A DNA stretch of 32,009 bases from Candidatus Metalachnospira gallinarum (GCA_904378045.1 CAJFHC010000030.1:21018-53026); one strand, 5' to 3'; positions 8,290 to 17,104 are shown, counted from the first letter of the stretch. Notes: a model not told the origin generated them from the sequence alone. Made by a program: numbers and translations.

Positions 8290-9657
8290 TTATTCCCACT
8301 TCCAGCCGGGAAGATATTTGTTTTTAAGTCTTCCCTTCTGGCTTTTCGCCCATCCGAGGGCGAGCCCGTCAAACGATACAAGAACCCATCCGTCCTCTTT
8401 AAGCTCCGTCTCAAGGGTCTCTCCCTTAAGATACTTTACAGCGGTATCATAATCCTTTATATTTTCCACAAGCCTGACGTTTTCCGGCTTGAGTCCCATC
8501 GCGAACGCCTGGGAAGGCTCAAATCTCTTCTTTTTAAGGTCGCCCAGATACCAGCCGTTTCTGACGACCCTAAGACCTTTGAATGAAGGCAGCCCCTTCG
8601 GGAGCATATACAGCTTTTCGCCGTAGGTCTCAAAATCGCCGTCAAATTCCACGCCGGAAATATTTTTGTTTATAAATTCCTCGAAATACTCGAATCCGTC
8701 TATTTTCGCGCCCTCGTGGCCGTTGAAGTTCATTCTTTCCATACCGGAGGTCTTTCTCATTTTTGCGACAAAATGGCCTTCGCCTCTTGTTTTATGCGGC
8801 CACAGCCTGCCGCAGAGAGTGAACTTTTCATCTTTGCTGACAGTCCATTCCGGCCTTCCCCGGTCAAGGCCCATGTTCTCCGGAAGCGGGCAGAGTTCAA
8901 ACTCCTTATGCCTTTCAAGGAAGGCTTCTATCTGTCTCTCGTTTTCGTCGGGGTTGAAGGTGCAGGTGGAATATATTATATATCCTCCCTCGCATACGGC
9001 CGAAGCGCATCTTTCAAGTATATCCCTCTGGGCGGCCAGGCAGCTGTCTATCATATTTTTCCCCCAAGCCTTGATTATGTCCGGATCCTTTCTGAACATT
9101 CCTTCTCCGCTGCATGGAGCGTCTATTATTACCTTGTCGAAAAATGAGGGGAACGCCGAGGCTATCCTGTCGGGCGATTCGTTCAGCACCACCGCGTTTC
9201 TAAGGCCGAAAAGCTCTACATTCTTTAAAAGCGCCTTTGTCCTTGACGCGCTTATGTCGTTTGTCACAAGAATGCCCTTTCCTTTAAGCGCCGCCCCAAC
9301 CTGGGTGCTCTTTCCTCCCGGAGCCGCGCACACGTCAAGCACCCTCTCGCCTTCTCTTACATCGGCGGCCGCTCCCGTGGACATGGCGCTGGGCTCCTGC
9401 AAATAGTACAGTCCGGCATGGTAGTACGGGCTTTTGGACGGCCTTGTGTCGGCTCCGTTATAATAAAATCCTTCCTCGCACCACTGTACCGGCTCAAGCT
9501 CGTACAGTCCCTTATTCAAAAACTCGTCCCTGTCCGTCTTAAGCGTATTCGCTCTTATGCCGTAAAGCCTCTCGTCGTCAAACGAGGCGATATACTCGTC
9601 ATATTCGTCTTTGAGCAGGCTTTTCATTCGTAAAATATATTCCTCAGGAAGATTCAT
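8290..9657 (-). CDS. RsmF/RsmB-type rRNA cytosine-C5 methyltransferase (NOL1/NOP2/Sun family)
   Basis: A SAM-dependent RNA m5C methyltransferase, likely acting on 16S rRNA. Visible motifs are the SAM loop CAAPGGKSTQ (about 110-119), motif IV DAPCSGEGMFRKDP with Cys182, and motif VI YSTCTFNPDENE with the catalytic Cys at about 232; both cysteines of the family are present. The ~150-residue C-terminal extension (LPKGLPSFKGLRVVRNGWYLGDLKK and onward) matches the RsmF-like RNA-binding tail. At 455 aa it fits Firmicute RsmF homologues. GAAAGGA lies about eight bases before the ATG. The exact target base cannot be told from sequence. Confidence 0.9.
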   Translation of the reverse strand: MNLPEEYILRMKSLLKDEYDEYIASFDDERLYGIRANTLKTDRDEFLNKGLYELEPVQWCEEGFYYNGADTRPSKSPYYHAGLYYLQEPSAMSTGAAADVREGERVLDVCAAPGGKSTQVGAALKGKGILVTNDISASRTKALLKNVELFGLRNAVVLNESPDRIASAFPSFFDKVIIDAPCSGEGMFRKDPDIIKAWGKNMIDSCLAAQRDILERCASAVCEGGYIIYSTCTFNPDENERQIEAFLERHKEFELCPLPENMGLDRGRPEWTVSKDEKFTLCGRLWPHKTRGEGHFVAKMRKTSGMERMNFNGHEGAKIDGFEYFEEFINKNISGVEFDGDFETYGEKLYMLPKGLPSFKGLRVVRNGWYLGDLKKKRFEPSQAFAMGLKPENVRLVENIKDYDTAVKYLKGETLETELKEDGWVLVSFDGLALGWAKSQKGRLKNKYLPGWKWE

Positions 9658-9831
9658 AAAATATTTCCTTTCCGCTTGACATTTTTTGCTTTTATTTATC
9701 TTTTATAATGGTACTAAATTTTTCTTCATATTACAACTGTTAAAATTGTTGGAAATACCAATTTACATTTACAGACAGCTAGTATAATATATTTTTCGTA
9801 CTCATACTATATAGGGAAAGGAGAAACCTCT

Positions 9832-10458
9832 ATGACTAAAAGGATATGGCGTCCGGGCACGGTACTTTATCCCCTTCCCGCGGTTATGGTCTCCTGCGGA
9901 AGTCTCGATTCGCCAAATATAATAACGGTCGCCTGGTGCGGAACTCTTTGCACTTCGCCCGCTATGACCTATGTTTCCATAAGGCCGGAGCGTTTTTCCT
10001 ACCATCTCATTGAGGAAAGCGGCGAATTTGTCATAAATCTCACCACCGAGGCGCTTTGCCGCACCGTGGATTTCTGCGGCGTAAAAAGCGGACGGGACGT
10101 GGATAAATTCAAGGCCTGTTCCTTAACGGCTTCAAGGAGTGTAAAAGTTTCCGCTCCGTCCATAGAAGAAAGCCCCGTAAACATAGAATGCAGGGTAAAA
10201 CAGATCATAAAAACCGGCGGCACTCACGATATTTTTGTGGCTGAGGTCGTTTCCGTTTCCGTCGATGAAAAATATTTTGACGAAACGGGAAAATTCCATT
10301 TTGAAAAAACAAAGCCCATCTGCTATTCCCACGGAGAATATTACTCCCTCGGCAGGGCTCTTGGCAGCTTTGGATATTCAATAATGAAGAAAAAGACTAA
10401 AATCAAAAAGTCTAATCTAACAAAAAAGGATAGAAAGGAAAAGGGTGTTAAAAAGTGA
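9832..10458 (+). CDS. Flavin reductase-like / flavoredoxin-type FMN-binding split-barrel protein
   Basis: A 208-aa protein of the flavin reductase-like family. The N-terminal PLPAVMVSCG followed by NIITVAWCGTLCTSPAMTYVSI is the FMN-binding split-barrel signature, and FVINLTTEAL and VDFCGVKSGRDVDKF are typical of the flavoredoxin-like group of anaerobes. It likely binds FMN and takes part in electron transfer; substrate unknown. The tail from about residue 188 is strongly basic (KKKTKIKKSNLTKKDRK) and probably disordered. AAAGGAG lies eight bases before the ATG. TATAAT at 9783-9788 is a good -10, but no matching -35 is clear. Its TGA stop overlaps the GTG start of the next gene. Confidence 0.88.
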   Translation: MTKRIWRPGTVLYPLPAVMVSCGSLDSPNIITVAWCGTLCTSPAMTYVSIRPERFSYHLIEESGEFVINLTTEALCRTVDFCGVKSGRDVDKFKACSLTASRSVKVSAPSIEESPVNIECRVKQIIKTGGTHDIFVAEVVSVSVDEKYFDETGKFHFEKTKPICYSHGEYYSLGRALGSFGYSIMKKKTKIKKSNLTKKDRKEKGVKK

Positions 10459-10685
10459 TACCAATAGATGAAGTTTGTATTATCAGCATTGATAAGTCAG
10501 AAGACGTATGGTCTATTGAAGGCGAGATAATATACGACGACGATATCGCCTGTCCCTTTGCGGCGTATTACATAGCTGAGGACGATGAGTTTGAGGAAAT
10601 AACAACGGACGCGGATATAAGCGGTTTTGATCCCGATGAAATGCGTGAAAAAATCAAGGCCGCCGTTCTTGAATACGAGGACTGA
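10455..10685 (+). CDS. Small acidic hypothetical protein, translationally coupled
   Basis: A 76-aa reading frame beginning with GTG that overlaps the stop of the flavin reductase-like gene (GTGA). The protein is very acidic (YDDDIACPFAAYYIAEDDEFEEIT, then DADISGFDPDEMREK), with no signal peptide or membrane segment. I do not recognise a family. Tight coupling to a basic-tailed flavoprotein suggests joint expression, and an acidic partner binding the basic tail is conceivable but unproven. A bidirectional terminator follows 22 bases downstream. Confidence 0.7.
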   Translation: MIPIDEVCIISIDKSEDVWSIEGEIIYDDDIACPFAAYYIAEDDEFEEITTDADISGFDPDEMREKIKAAVLEYED

Positions 10686-10706
10686 TAAAAACAATACGAG
10701 ACCACG

Positions 10707-10750
10707 AGAACCGGAAAACCCGATCAGTCGGATTTTCCGGTTCTTTGTTT
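10707..10750 (+). terminator. Strong terminator, probably bidirectional
   Basis: A 12-bp stem (AGAACCGGAAAA with TTTTCCGGTTCT) is followed on the plus strand by TTGTTTT. It ends the flavin reductase operon and, read on the other strand, could end the metallophosphoesterase gene converging from the right. Confidence 0.85.
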
Positions 10751-10763
10751 TAAAACTTTCTTC

Positions 10764-11456
10764 TTACAGTATTTTCAGCGGGCGAAAGTCCAGATGATCA
10801 GCGGAAACAAGCGTATATTCTACGCCGTTTACTTTCCCCTCAAGCCTGCCCTCTATGCTCTCGCGTCCGTGGAGATGCCCGTATAACACCCTTTCCGTTT
10901 TACCGCTGCTTTCAATTATGTCCGTAAATCCGGAAGGCTCGTGCCTGTCATTTACCGGAGGGTAATGCATTATAACGATTATTTTTTCATATCCGGCCTT
11001 GACGGCCGCGTCCAATGATATTTTAAGCCTTCCGCATTCCCTGTTATATACCTTCAGGTCGTCCTGGGTAAATTTCGTGTCGTTGGGGCAAAGCCATCCC
11101 CTTGTTCCGCATACCGCCGTTTCGTTATAGCCGTAAAAATTATTTTTCAGAAAAAACATATCCGGGTACGCCGCCGTAACTTTGTTCTGGGAATCCCACC
11201 AATAGTCGTGATTGCCTTCCAAAAGCACCTTTTTCCCCGGAAGGCTTTGGAGTATCTCCATATCGGTTTTTGCCTCCGGCAGTTTTTTCGCCCAGCATAT
11301 ATCTCCGGGGATAAGCACCGTATCGCCGTCGGTTACGGTATCCCTCCAGTTCTTTATTATCTTGTCCATGTGCCCGACCCATGGTTCTCCGAAAATATCC
11401 ATGGACTTGTTCACGCCTTTTCCGAAATGTATATCGGCTATGGCAAAAAGAGACAT
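10764..11456 (-). CDS. Metallophosphoesterase (calcineurin-like)
   Basis: A binuclear-metal phosphoesterase of about 230 aa. All metal-binding motifs are visible in order: DIH (Asp8, His10), GDICWA (Asp52), GNHDYWW (Asn82, His83), MHYPPVND with its His and GHLHGRES. DYWWDS after GNHD is typical of a clostridial predicted phosphohydrolase group with unknown substrate. The frame extends to an ATG at 11474, but GAAGGTG lies just before the ATG at 11456, so the shorter start is preferred. It is alone, with the opposite-strand RraA gene diverging from it. Confidence 0.9.
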   Translation of the reverse strand: MSLFAIADIHFGKGVNKSMDIFGEPWVGHMDKIIKNWRDTVTDGDTVLIPGDICWAKKLPEAKTDMEILQSLPGKKVLLEGNHDYWWDSQNKVTAAYPDMFFLKNNFYGYNETAVCGTRGWLCPNDTKFTQDDLKVYNRECGRLKISLDAAVKAGYEKIIVIMHYPPVNDRHEPSGFTDIIESSGKTERVLYGHLHGRESIEGRLEGKVNGVEYTLVSADHLDFRPLKIL

Positions 11457-11544
11457 AATTAACACCTTCTTCATACAAACAACTGTAAATAATTACAACG
11501 ATTCATCATACGACTTTGTTTCATAAGATGACTATTGCGAAATA

Positions 11545-11573
11545 TTGAATAAATCATACATATCAAATATAAT
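11545..11573 (+). promoter_or_regulatory. Promoter of the RraA-like / GntR unit
   Basis: TTGAAT (11545-11550) and TATAAT (11568-11573) are separated by 17 bases. A GC-rich stem-loop (GCCGGC/CCGGCC) lies between the promoter and the ribosome site, in the predicted leader at about 11590-11610, and could influence expression. Confidence 0.75.
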
Positions 11574-11661
11574 ATTATTATTGAAAATGCCGGCTCGTCC
11601 GGCCGGAATCTTTTATCGTCACGGACAAATAAAAGTATAAACTATAAGGGAGGAATAGGCA

Positions 11662-12354
11662 ATGTCAAAAAGCAGAGAAGTAACAATGGAATACGTTAAA
11701 AAGTTTCAGGCTCTTATCGACGAATTTGACTCGGTGACCTGCGCCGCCAGCGACTGTATGGGACGCGCCAACTCCATGTCGCCTCAGATACGTCCGGAAA
11801 GCAGACCGGTAAGAATGGCCGGCTGCGCTCTTACGGCAAGAACCGTGGGCGGGGATATATCGGCGGTCATCTACGCTATCGAAAACGCTCAGAAAGGCGA
11901 TATTATAGTTGTCGACAGCCACGGATACCATAACTCGGCATACTGGGGAGAAAACCTCTGCCTTTCCGCCATAAACAAAGGCGTTGCCGCCGCCATTATG
12001 GAAGGCGCCTGCAGAGATATAGAGGAGATAAGGAAACTTGAATTTCCCATCTATTCCATAGGCACCTGCTGCAACGTGGGACAGATAAGCGGCTACGGAG
12101 CGATAAAAGTACCGATTTCCTGCGGCGGAGTTCAGGTAAACACCTACGATGTTATACTTATCGACGGCAACGGTATTGTCGTTATACCATATGACGATCT
12201 GGAAACGGTATACAAAAAAACAAAGGCTATGATGGATACGGAGACAAACGTATCCGACAAGTTAAAGGCCGGAGAGACCATCGGCCACCTTATCAATATT
12301 GAAAAGCTGATGAATTCCACATTCAATTATCAGGAGAGGGCTCTTGAGGAATAA
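11662..12354 (+). CDS. RraA-like family protein (possible 4-hydroxy-4-methyl-2-oxoglutarate aldolase/oxaloacetate decarboxylase type)
   Basis: A 230-aa protein with the RraA / HMG aldolase fold. Family landmarks are the glycine-rich WGENLCLSAINKG (from about 95) and the GACRDIEEI segment (Arg118, Asp119), matching the G-x-R-D substrate and metal site of the class II pyruvate aldolases, followed by ISCGGVQVNTYDVILIDGNGIVVIP. Such proteins act as aldolases or decarboxylases, or as RNase E inhibitors in proteobacteria; no RNase E role is expected here. GGGAGG lies eight bases before the ATG. The adjacent FadR-type regulator suggests control by an organic acid (inference). Confidence 0.85.
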   Translation: MSKSREVTMEYVKKFQALIDEFDSVTCAASDCMGRANSMSPQIRPESRPVRMAGCALTARTVGGDISAVIYAIENAQKGDIIVVDSHGYHNSAYWGENLCLSAINKGVAAAIMEGACRDIEEIRKLEFPIYSIGTCCNVGQISGYGAIKVPISCGGVQVNTYDVILIDGNGIVVIPYDDLETVYKKTKAMMDTETNVSDKLKAGETIGHLINIEKLMNSTFNYQERALEE

Positions 12355-12403
12355 AACGCTTTAAACTGTTTTATCGGGGTATTTACGGGGGAAATGGTTA
12401 TAT

Positions 12404-13108
12404 ATGAGATCTGATGGAAAAACCCTCGCGGAATGTGTGGCAGAAGAAATACTTTCTATGATAGTCGTTGAAAAACGGTTCCAGCCGGGAAACAGGATAC
12501 CGAATGAGACGGATTTTTCAAAGGAGCTTTTCGTAAGCCGCTCGACCTTCCGCGAGGCGGTAAAAATCCTTTCCGAGCGCGGCATACTTGAGGCAAGGCA
12601 CGGAAGCGGAACATACATAAGCAGCAACATCGGCGATCTTTATCTGCCGCCTCAAAAAAGCGGAGTCGACGCCATAGAGCTAAACGAGCTGCGGCTTATG
12701 ATAGAGCCCGAGGCCGCATATTTCGCCGCTTTAAGGGCGTCGGAAAACGAGCTGAAGCGAATCGAGCGCTACAGTATCGCCGTGGAGGAAAAGGTGCTTG
12801 CGGGCGCGGACAGGCGAAACGAGGAGATACGGTTCCACCTCGCCATCGTCAGCGCCGTACATAACGGTTTTATGAACAGGATCGCTCCGGCGGTGTTTGA
12901 CGCCATAGACAGGTCGGAAAACGTGTTCAATTACGAAGAGGTGCGTCAGGGAACCATACTTGACCACCGTATGATCGTCCGCTATTTAAAGGAGCGCAAC
13001 GCCGATTCGGCCAGAACGGCTATGAGACTGCATATGCTCAGGGGCATACAGCTTCTCAAGGACATAAGAAGCGGCGTCATAAATGATACGCAGGACACAT
13101 TCAAATAG
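12404..13108 (+). CDS. FadR-subfamily GntR transcriptional regulator (FCD domain)
   Basis: A 234-aa repressor-like protein. The winged helix at about residues 8-75 contains the GntR signature (IPNETDFSKELFVSRSTFREA, then LEARHGSGTYIS). The C-terminal all-helical FCD ligand domain runs from LRLMIEPEAAYFAA (about 98) to the end, with the conserved acidic and His residues expected to hold a metal (D/E near 131, H after RFHL, H in DHRMIV, H in LHML). Ligands in this group are usually small organic acids. It follows the RraA-like gene by 49 bases and probably controls it. The ribosome site is weak (GGGGGAAATGG). Confidence 0.9.
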   Translation: MRSDGKTLAECVAEEILSMIVVEKRFQPGNRIPNETDFSKELFVSRSTFREAVKILSERGILEARHGSGTYISSNIGDLYLPPQKSGVDAIELNELRLMIEPEAAYFAALRASENELKRIERYSIAVEEKVLAGADRRNEEIRFHLAIVSAVHNGFMNRIAPAVFDAIDRSENVFNYEEVRQGTILDHRMIVRYLKERNADSARTAMRLHMLRGIQLLKDIRSGVINDTQDTFK

Positions 13109-13132
13109 CGTCTTTATATAAGACAAATTTAG

Positions 13133-13167
13133 AGCCGGCACGCTGATTTTCATGCGCCGGCTGTTTT
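13133..13167 (+). terminator. Terminator between the converging gntR and helicase genes
   Basis: A stem AGCCGGC/GCCGGCT with a 16-base loop is followed by TGTTTTAT on the plus strand, 24 bases after the GntR stop. It overlaps the end of the convergent helicase gene and may serve both. Confidence 0.65.
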
Positions 13168-15043
13168 ATATGTTCTTCTGTTTTTCCGTCGGGTCTTTGA
13201 CTCCTATTTCTCTCAAAAATCCGGACATTTTTACCTTTCTTGAGCCTATGGATGAGAAGGTCGAAAAATACAGGCGTTCCTTTGCCCTTGTGGCGGCCAC
13301 ATAAAATAGCCTTCTTTCTTCCTCCGTGTCAAATTCCGCCCTTTGATTTCCGTGAGGGATCACTCCGTCGACTATGGAAGGTATGAATACGGTGTTAAAT
13401 TCAAGTCCCTTTGACGAATGCATGGTCGTAAGAGTCACGGCGTCGCTGTCCATTCCGGGAGCGAGGGCGGCTTTGGACGTCAGATTTTTATATTCCGACA
13501 ATATCCCTCTCAGCTTTCTGAGATCGTCCGTTTCTCCCGCCATATCAAGCACCTCATAGCATATTTCTTTCAGGAAAACGGAGCTGCATTTTTTATACGC
13601 CGCGTAACTTTCAAGATATTTTTCATACCCTATCATCCTGTATATATATTCCGCCTGTTCACGGCCTTTGAATTTTCTCGCCCTCTGTATGTCGTCGTAA
13701 AATCCCTGAAGCTCTTCCAGCGTTCCCCTGCTGAGACGGTCCGAATTCATTACGCCGTAAAAAAGCGACATTCCCATCCTTTCGGCGTCCTCCAGTGCGA
13801 GACGGCTCACATGCCTTGAGGGCTTGTTTACTATTCTGGCGAAGGCCTCGTCATTGTCCGTGTCCCATATAAAATCGGCATAGGCGCAGAAATCCTTCGC
13901 TATCCAGTGATCGTAAACATTGTATGTGTTATCCTTCAGATAATACGGGATATTGTTTTTCACAAACCTTCTGGCATAGGCGTTGGCGGCAAGATTGTTC
14001 CTGTATATGACCGCCATTTCTCCGTAAGGGACATGCTGTTCATTGCGCAGCCTGATTATCTCTCTTACTATCCTATCTGCCTCGTCGCTTGGGTTTTCAC
14101 AGAAAAACAAAACCGGCCTGCATCCGTTTTTGCCCGTCCCGACAATATTTTTGGGGAATCTCTGCCTGTTTTTCGCTATTATCTTTCCCGAGATCGATAT
14201 TATCTGATCCGTAGAACGGTAATTCACGTCCAGCAGTATCTTCCTGCAATTACTGTAGTCCTCCGTAAATTTCCGTACAAATTCCGGACTCGCGCCCCTA
14301 AAGCCGTATATGCTCTGGTCGTCGTCGCCGACGGCGAATATATTGTTCAACGGGCAGGCGATCATTTTTATGCACTCATACTGGGCTCTGTTGATGTCCT
14401 GAAACTCGTCAATCAGTATATAATCATATTTTTTCCGCCATTTGTTTAATACGCCGCTGTCATTTTTGAGCAGAATATAACATTCCAGCATCATATCGTC
14501 GAAATCTATTTTCTCGTTCCGCTCCTTATATCCCTCATACAGCCTGTATAAAGCGCCGAACTCTTCCTTTCCCATATCCCTCGGAGTAAAATCCGCCGTC
14601 TTGGTCAGATTGTTTTTGACAAGCCCGTAATTCATCAAAAACGTGTCCACGGTCTGATTTACATCGTCCGTCTCAATATCATAGGACTCCACCGTTCTTG
14701 TGAGAAACTCCCTCTTGTCGTTCTCGGACAGCACCATATTCAGACTGTAGCCGAACCTTTCCCTTATTATCCTGAAAAACAAAGCGTGAAAAGTGGAAAA
14801 AGCAACGCCCTTCTCCCCTCCGGAGGCCATATATCTGCTCTCCATCTCCGTGGCCGCGGCCTTTGTAAACGTAATTGTCAATATTCTTTTCGGGTCGATC
14901 CCGTAATTTCTGACCAGAAATATAAGCCTTCTTGTTATTACGGTAGTCTTTCCGCTTCCCGGCCCCGAAAAAACGAGCATGGGGCCGTCTTTATGTCTTA
15001 TGGCTGTTTTTTGGTTCTTATTTAATTCCGCCATTTTTAACAA
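13166..15043 (-). CDS. UvrD/PcrA-like superfamily 1 DNA helicase
   Basis: An ATP-dependent 3'-5' SF1A helicase. Motifs visible in order: Q motif (LNKNQKTAIRH), Walker A GPGSGKTT (about 27-34), TFTKAAATEM (Ia), IDEFQDINRAQ (II), GDDDQSIYGFRGA (III), LDVNYRST (IV), TTMHSSKGLEF (V) and VAATRAKERLY (VI). At 625 aa it is shorter than PcrA (~720 aa) and lacks the basic C-terminal tail, as in a common clostridial group. The start is uncertain: a TTG at 15043 has AAAGGA six bases upstream, while the first ATG (15034) has only a weak site; the TTG is used here. It probably acts in repair or restart, and is transcribed alone. Confidence 0.9.
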   Translation of the reverse strand: MLKMAELNKNQKTAIRHKDGPMLVFSGPGSGKTTVITRRLIFLVRNYGIDPKRILTITFTKAAATEMESRYMASGGEKGVAFSTFHALFFRIIRERFGYSLNMVLSENDKREFLTRTVESYDIETDDVNQTVDTFLMNYGLVKNNLTKTADFTPRDMGKEEFGALYRLYEGYKERNEKIDFDDMMLECYILLKNDSGVLNKWRKKYDYILIDEFQDINRAQYECIKMIACPLNNIFAVGDDDQSIYGFRGASPEFVRKFTEDYSNCRKILLDVNYRSTDQIISISGKIIAKNRQRFPKNIVGTGKNGCRPVLFFCENPSDEADRIVREIIRLRNEQHVPYGEMAVIYRNNLAANAYARRFVKNNIPYYLKDNTYNVYDHWIAKDFCAYADFIWDTDNDEAFARIVNKPSRHVSRLALEDAERMGMSLFYGVMNSDRLSRGTLEELQGFYDDIQRARKFKGREQAEYIYRMIGYEKYLESYAAYKKCSSVFLKEICYEVLDMAGETDDLRKLRGILSEYKNLTSKAALAPGMDSDAVTLTTMHSSKGLEFNTVFIPSIVDGVIPHGNQRAEFDTEEERRLFYVAATRAKERLYFSTFSSIGSRKVKMSGFLREIGVKDPTEKQKNI

Positions 15044-15112
15044 CTCGATTCCTTTATTGTCTCATTGAAGTATAACAGAAAAAATTAAACATTACAAACC
15101 ATAATATTTTTA

Positions 15113-15141
15113 TTGACTTTATCAGTTTAAAGTTATAAAAT
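15113..15141 (+). promoter_or_regulatory. Promoter of the aminotransferase gene
   Basis: TTGACT (15113-15118) and TAAAAT (15136-15141) are separated by 17 bases in an A+T-rich stretch about 90 bases before the start codon, leaving an untranslated leader of roughly 80 bases. Confidence 0.7.
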
Positions 15142-15228
15142 GATATTGCATTTTTATGTAAGTTGTATTAAAATTTTAAAAATAGTACCGCGCTCAAAAA
15201 GCGTCGAATATAAAAAGGAGTGTTACAA

Positions 15229-16416
15229 ATGATATCAGAAGAAATGATCAGGCTTTCCGAAGGCAGCTCGTCGATTCGCGCTATGTTCGAGGAGGGAAAA
15301 AGGCTCGCCTCCATTTACGGCGCTGAAAACGTCTATGACTTTTCCCTCGGAAATCCTTCCGTAGAGCCTCCCGCTAAGGTAAAAGAGGCAATAATAAACA
15401 TACTTAATACCGAAGATCCCAATTTTATTCACGGGTATACGAACAACTCCGGATATGAGGACGTAAGACAGAGCATCGCCGATTACACAAACAAAAAATT
15501 CGGCACGAATTTCTCATACGAAAATATTGTAATGACCAACGGAGCCGCCGCCGCCCTCAACATCATATTCAGGTGCATACTCAATCCCGGCGACGAGATA
15601 ATAACATTCGCTCCGTTCTTTACGGAATACAGAAATTATGTATCAATATTCAAAAGCACGCTCACGGTCGTTCCCGCCAACACGGAGACGTTTGAAGTCA
15701 ATTTTGATGAGTTTGAAAAGCTCATCAGCCCGAAAACAAGGGGCGTTCTTATGAATACTCCCAACAATCCTTCCGGAGCGGTATATTCCGAGGAAACAAT
15801 CAAAAAGATTGCCGCTATAATGGAGAAAAAGCAGCAGGAGTTCGGCACGGACATATATCTTATTTCTGACGAGCCCTACAGAGAGCTTGTATACGAAAAC
15901 GTAGAAGTTCCCTATGTTTCAAAATATTATAAAAACACGTTTATCGCTTATTCGTTCTCAAAATCCCTTTCCCTTCCCGGAGAGCGTATCGGTTATGTTA
16001 TCGCCAACAGCGAAATGAAGGATTTTGAAAAAATGATGTTCGCCCTCAACGTGGCCAACCGTGTAGCCGGATTTGTAAATGCCAACTCCCTTTTCCAGAG
16101 AGTAGTGCCCTACTGCCTTGACTGCAAGGTCGACGTTGAGATATACAACAAAAACAGGATAGAGCTTTACAATATGCTCACCTCTCTCGGATTCAAGTGC
16201 GTAAAGCCCGCCGGAGCGTTCTATATGTTCCCCAAAACACCCATAGAGGACGACGTGGCTTTCTGCAACGCCGCTAAGGAGTTCAATCTTCTTATCGTTC
16301 CCGGATCAGGCTTCGGATGCAAAGGACATGCACGAATAAGCTATTGCGTATCTCACGATACTATAGTAAATTCCTACCCGGCATTTGAAAAACTGGCTAA
16401 GAAATTTATAAAATAA
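15229..16416 (+). CDS. Class I/II PLP-dependent aminotransferase
   Basis: A fold type I aminotransferase of 395 aa. It shows FSLGNPSVEPP at the N-terminus, TNGAAAALN for phosphate contact, NTPNNPSGAVY (Asn for the cofactor ring), SDEPYRELVY (Asp and Tyr) and the PLP lysine in SFSKSLSLPGERIGY (about residue 245). The active-site Arg expected to bind the substrate carboxylate is in GHARISYCV. The sequence resembles aspartate/aromatic/alanine aminotransferases, and the donor and acceptor cannot be fixed. An upstream in-frame GTG at 15220 lies inside the AAAGGAG site, so the ATG at 15229 with an eight-base spacing is chosen. Monocistronic. Confidence 0.9.
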   Translation: MISEEMIRLSEGSSSIRAMFEEGKRLASIYGAENVYDFSLGNPSVEPPAKVKEAIINILNTEDPNFIHGYTNNSGYEDVRQSIADYTNKKFGTNFSYENIVMTNGAAAALNIIFRCILNPGDEIITFAPFFTEYRNYVSIFKSTLTVVPANTETFEVNFDEFEKLISPKTRGVLMNTPNNPSGAVYSEETIKKIAAIMEKKQQEFGTDIYLISDEPYRELVYENVEVPYVSKYYKNTFIAYSFSKSLSLPGERIGYVIANSEMKDFEKMMFALNVANRVAGFVNANSLFQRVVPYCLDCKVDVEIYNKNRIELYNMLTSLGFKCVKPAGAFYMFPKTPIEDDVAFCNAAKEFNLLIVPGSGFGCKGHARISYCVSHDTIVNSYPAFEKLAKKFIK

Positions 16417-16434
16417 TTTAGCGAAAACTCTTTT

Positions 16435-16463
16435 CTCCCGGCAGACCCGCCGGGAGTTTTTTT
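16435..16463 (+). terminator. Rho-independent terminator of the aminotransferase gene
   Basis: Perfect 8-bp stem CTCCCGGC/GCCGGGAG with a loop of about six bases, followed by seven T residues. Confidence 0.92.
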
Positions 16464-16474
16464 CTGTTCGCGCG

Positions 16475-16511
16475 AAAAAGCCGCCGTCAAGGGTTTCCCC
16501 AAAACGGCGGC
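16475..16511 (-). terminator. Rho-independent terminator of the cytidylate kinase-like gene
   Basis: On the minus strand an 8-bp stem GCCGCCGT/ACGGCGGC, whose loop contains a smaller GGGAAACCC hairpin, is followed by TTTTT. It lies just past the stop at 16520. Confidence 0.85.
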
Positions 16512-16519
16512 AGTCATAC

Positions 16520-17104
16520 TTATTTCTGCGCGATATATGTTATTATATCGACGCACTCGTCTATTCCAAGTCTTGACGTGTCAAGGCATACGTCATAATA
16601 ATCGGAATGTCCGAATTCCGTCTTTGTATAGAAAGTACAGTATTTCTTTCTCTTTTTATCTATGGCGTTGATTTCGGCCGCTACCTTTTCCTCGGTATAG
16701 TCGGGCATTTTTTGCTTCATCCTGTTAAGTCTCCAGTCGAAGTCCGCATGTATGAACACGTTAAGGCATCCGTCAAACTCCTTAAGTATCGTGTTTGCGT
16801 TTCTTCCGGTTATAACGCACTTTCCCTTCTGGCCGATATTGATAATAACGTTTTTCTGAACCTCAAATACCTGCTCGCTCATAGGTCTGCTGTAAAAATC
16901 AAAGAGGCTCTGAGTAAAGCCGAATGTAAAGGGAACCTTTTCGTCCCACTCTAAAAGATGGTATACATCTATGTTGCTTTCAGCGGCAGCCTTAAGTATC
17001 AATTCCTTATTGTAATACTCCCAGTTAAGGGCTTTGGCCACCTTTGAACCAATTTCACCGCCGCCGGCTCCGAATTCGCGGCTTATCGTTATAATTTTTT
17101 TCAT
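16520..17104 (-). CDS. Cytidylate kinase-like family protein
   Basis: A 194-aa P-loop protein of the cytidylate kinase-like (Cytidylate_kin2) group. The N-terminal ITISREFGAGGGEIGSKVAKAL replaces the classical Walker A and is diagnostic for this family. CVITGRNANTIL, VFIHADFDWRLNRM and the lid-like region before KKRKKYCTFYT are also visible. These proteins are common in Clostridia and their substrate is not established; housekeeping Cmk is a different, longer protein. GAGGG lies about eight bases before the ATG. It is monocistronic with its own terminator, 33 bases downstream of the transporter ATPase stop, so partial read-through from that operon is possible. Confidence 0.85.
   Translation of the reverse strand: MKKIITISREFGAGGGEIGSKVAKALNWEYYNKELILKAAAESNIDVYHLLEWDEKVPFTFGFTQSLFDFYSRPMSEQVFEVQKNVIINIGQKGKCVITGRNANTILKEFDGCLNVFIHADFDWRLNRMKQKMPDYTEEKVAAEINAIDKKRKKYCTFYTKTEFGHSDYYDVCLDTSRLGIDECVDIITYIAQK

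Noticed and set aside
9674..9712. Promoter TTGACA...TATAAT upstream of the flavin reductase gene
   Set aside because: The spacing between the two boxes is 22 bases, too long for sigma-A, and the site is about 120 bases from the gene.
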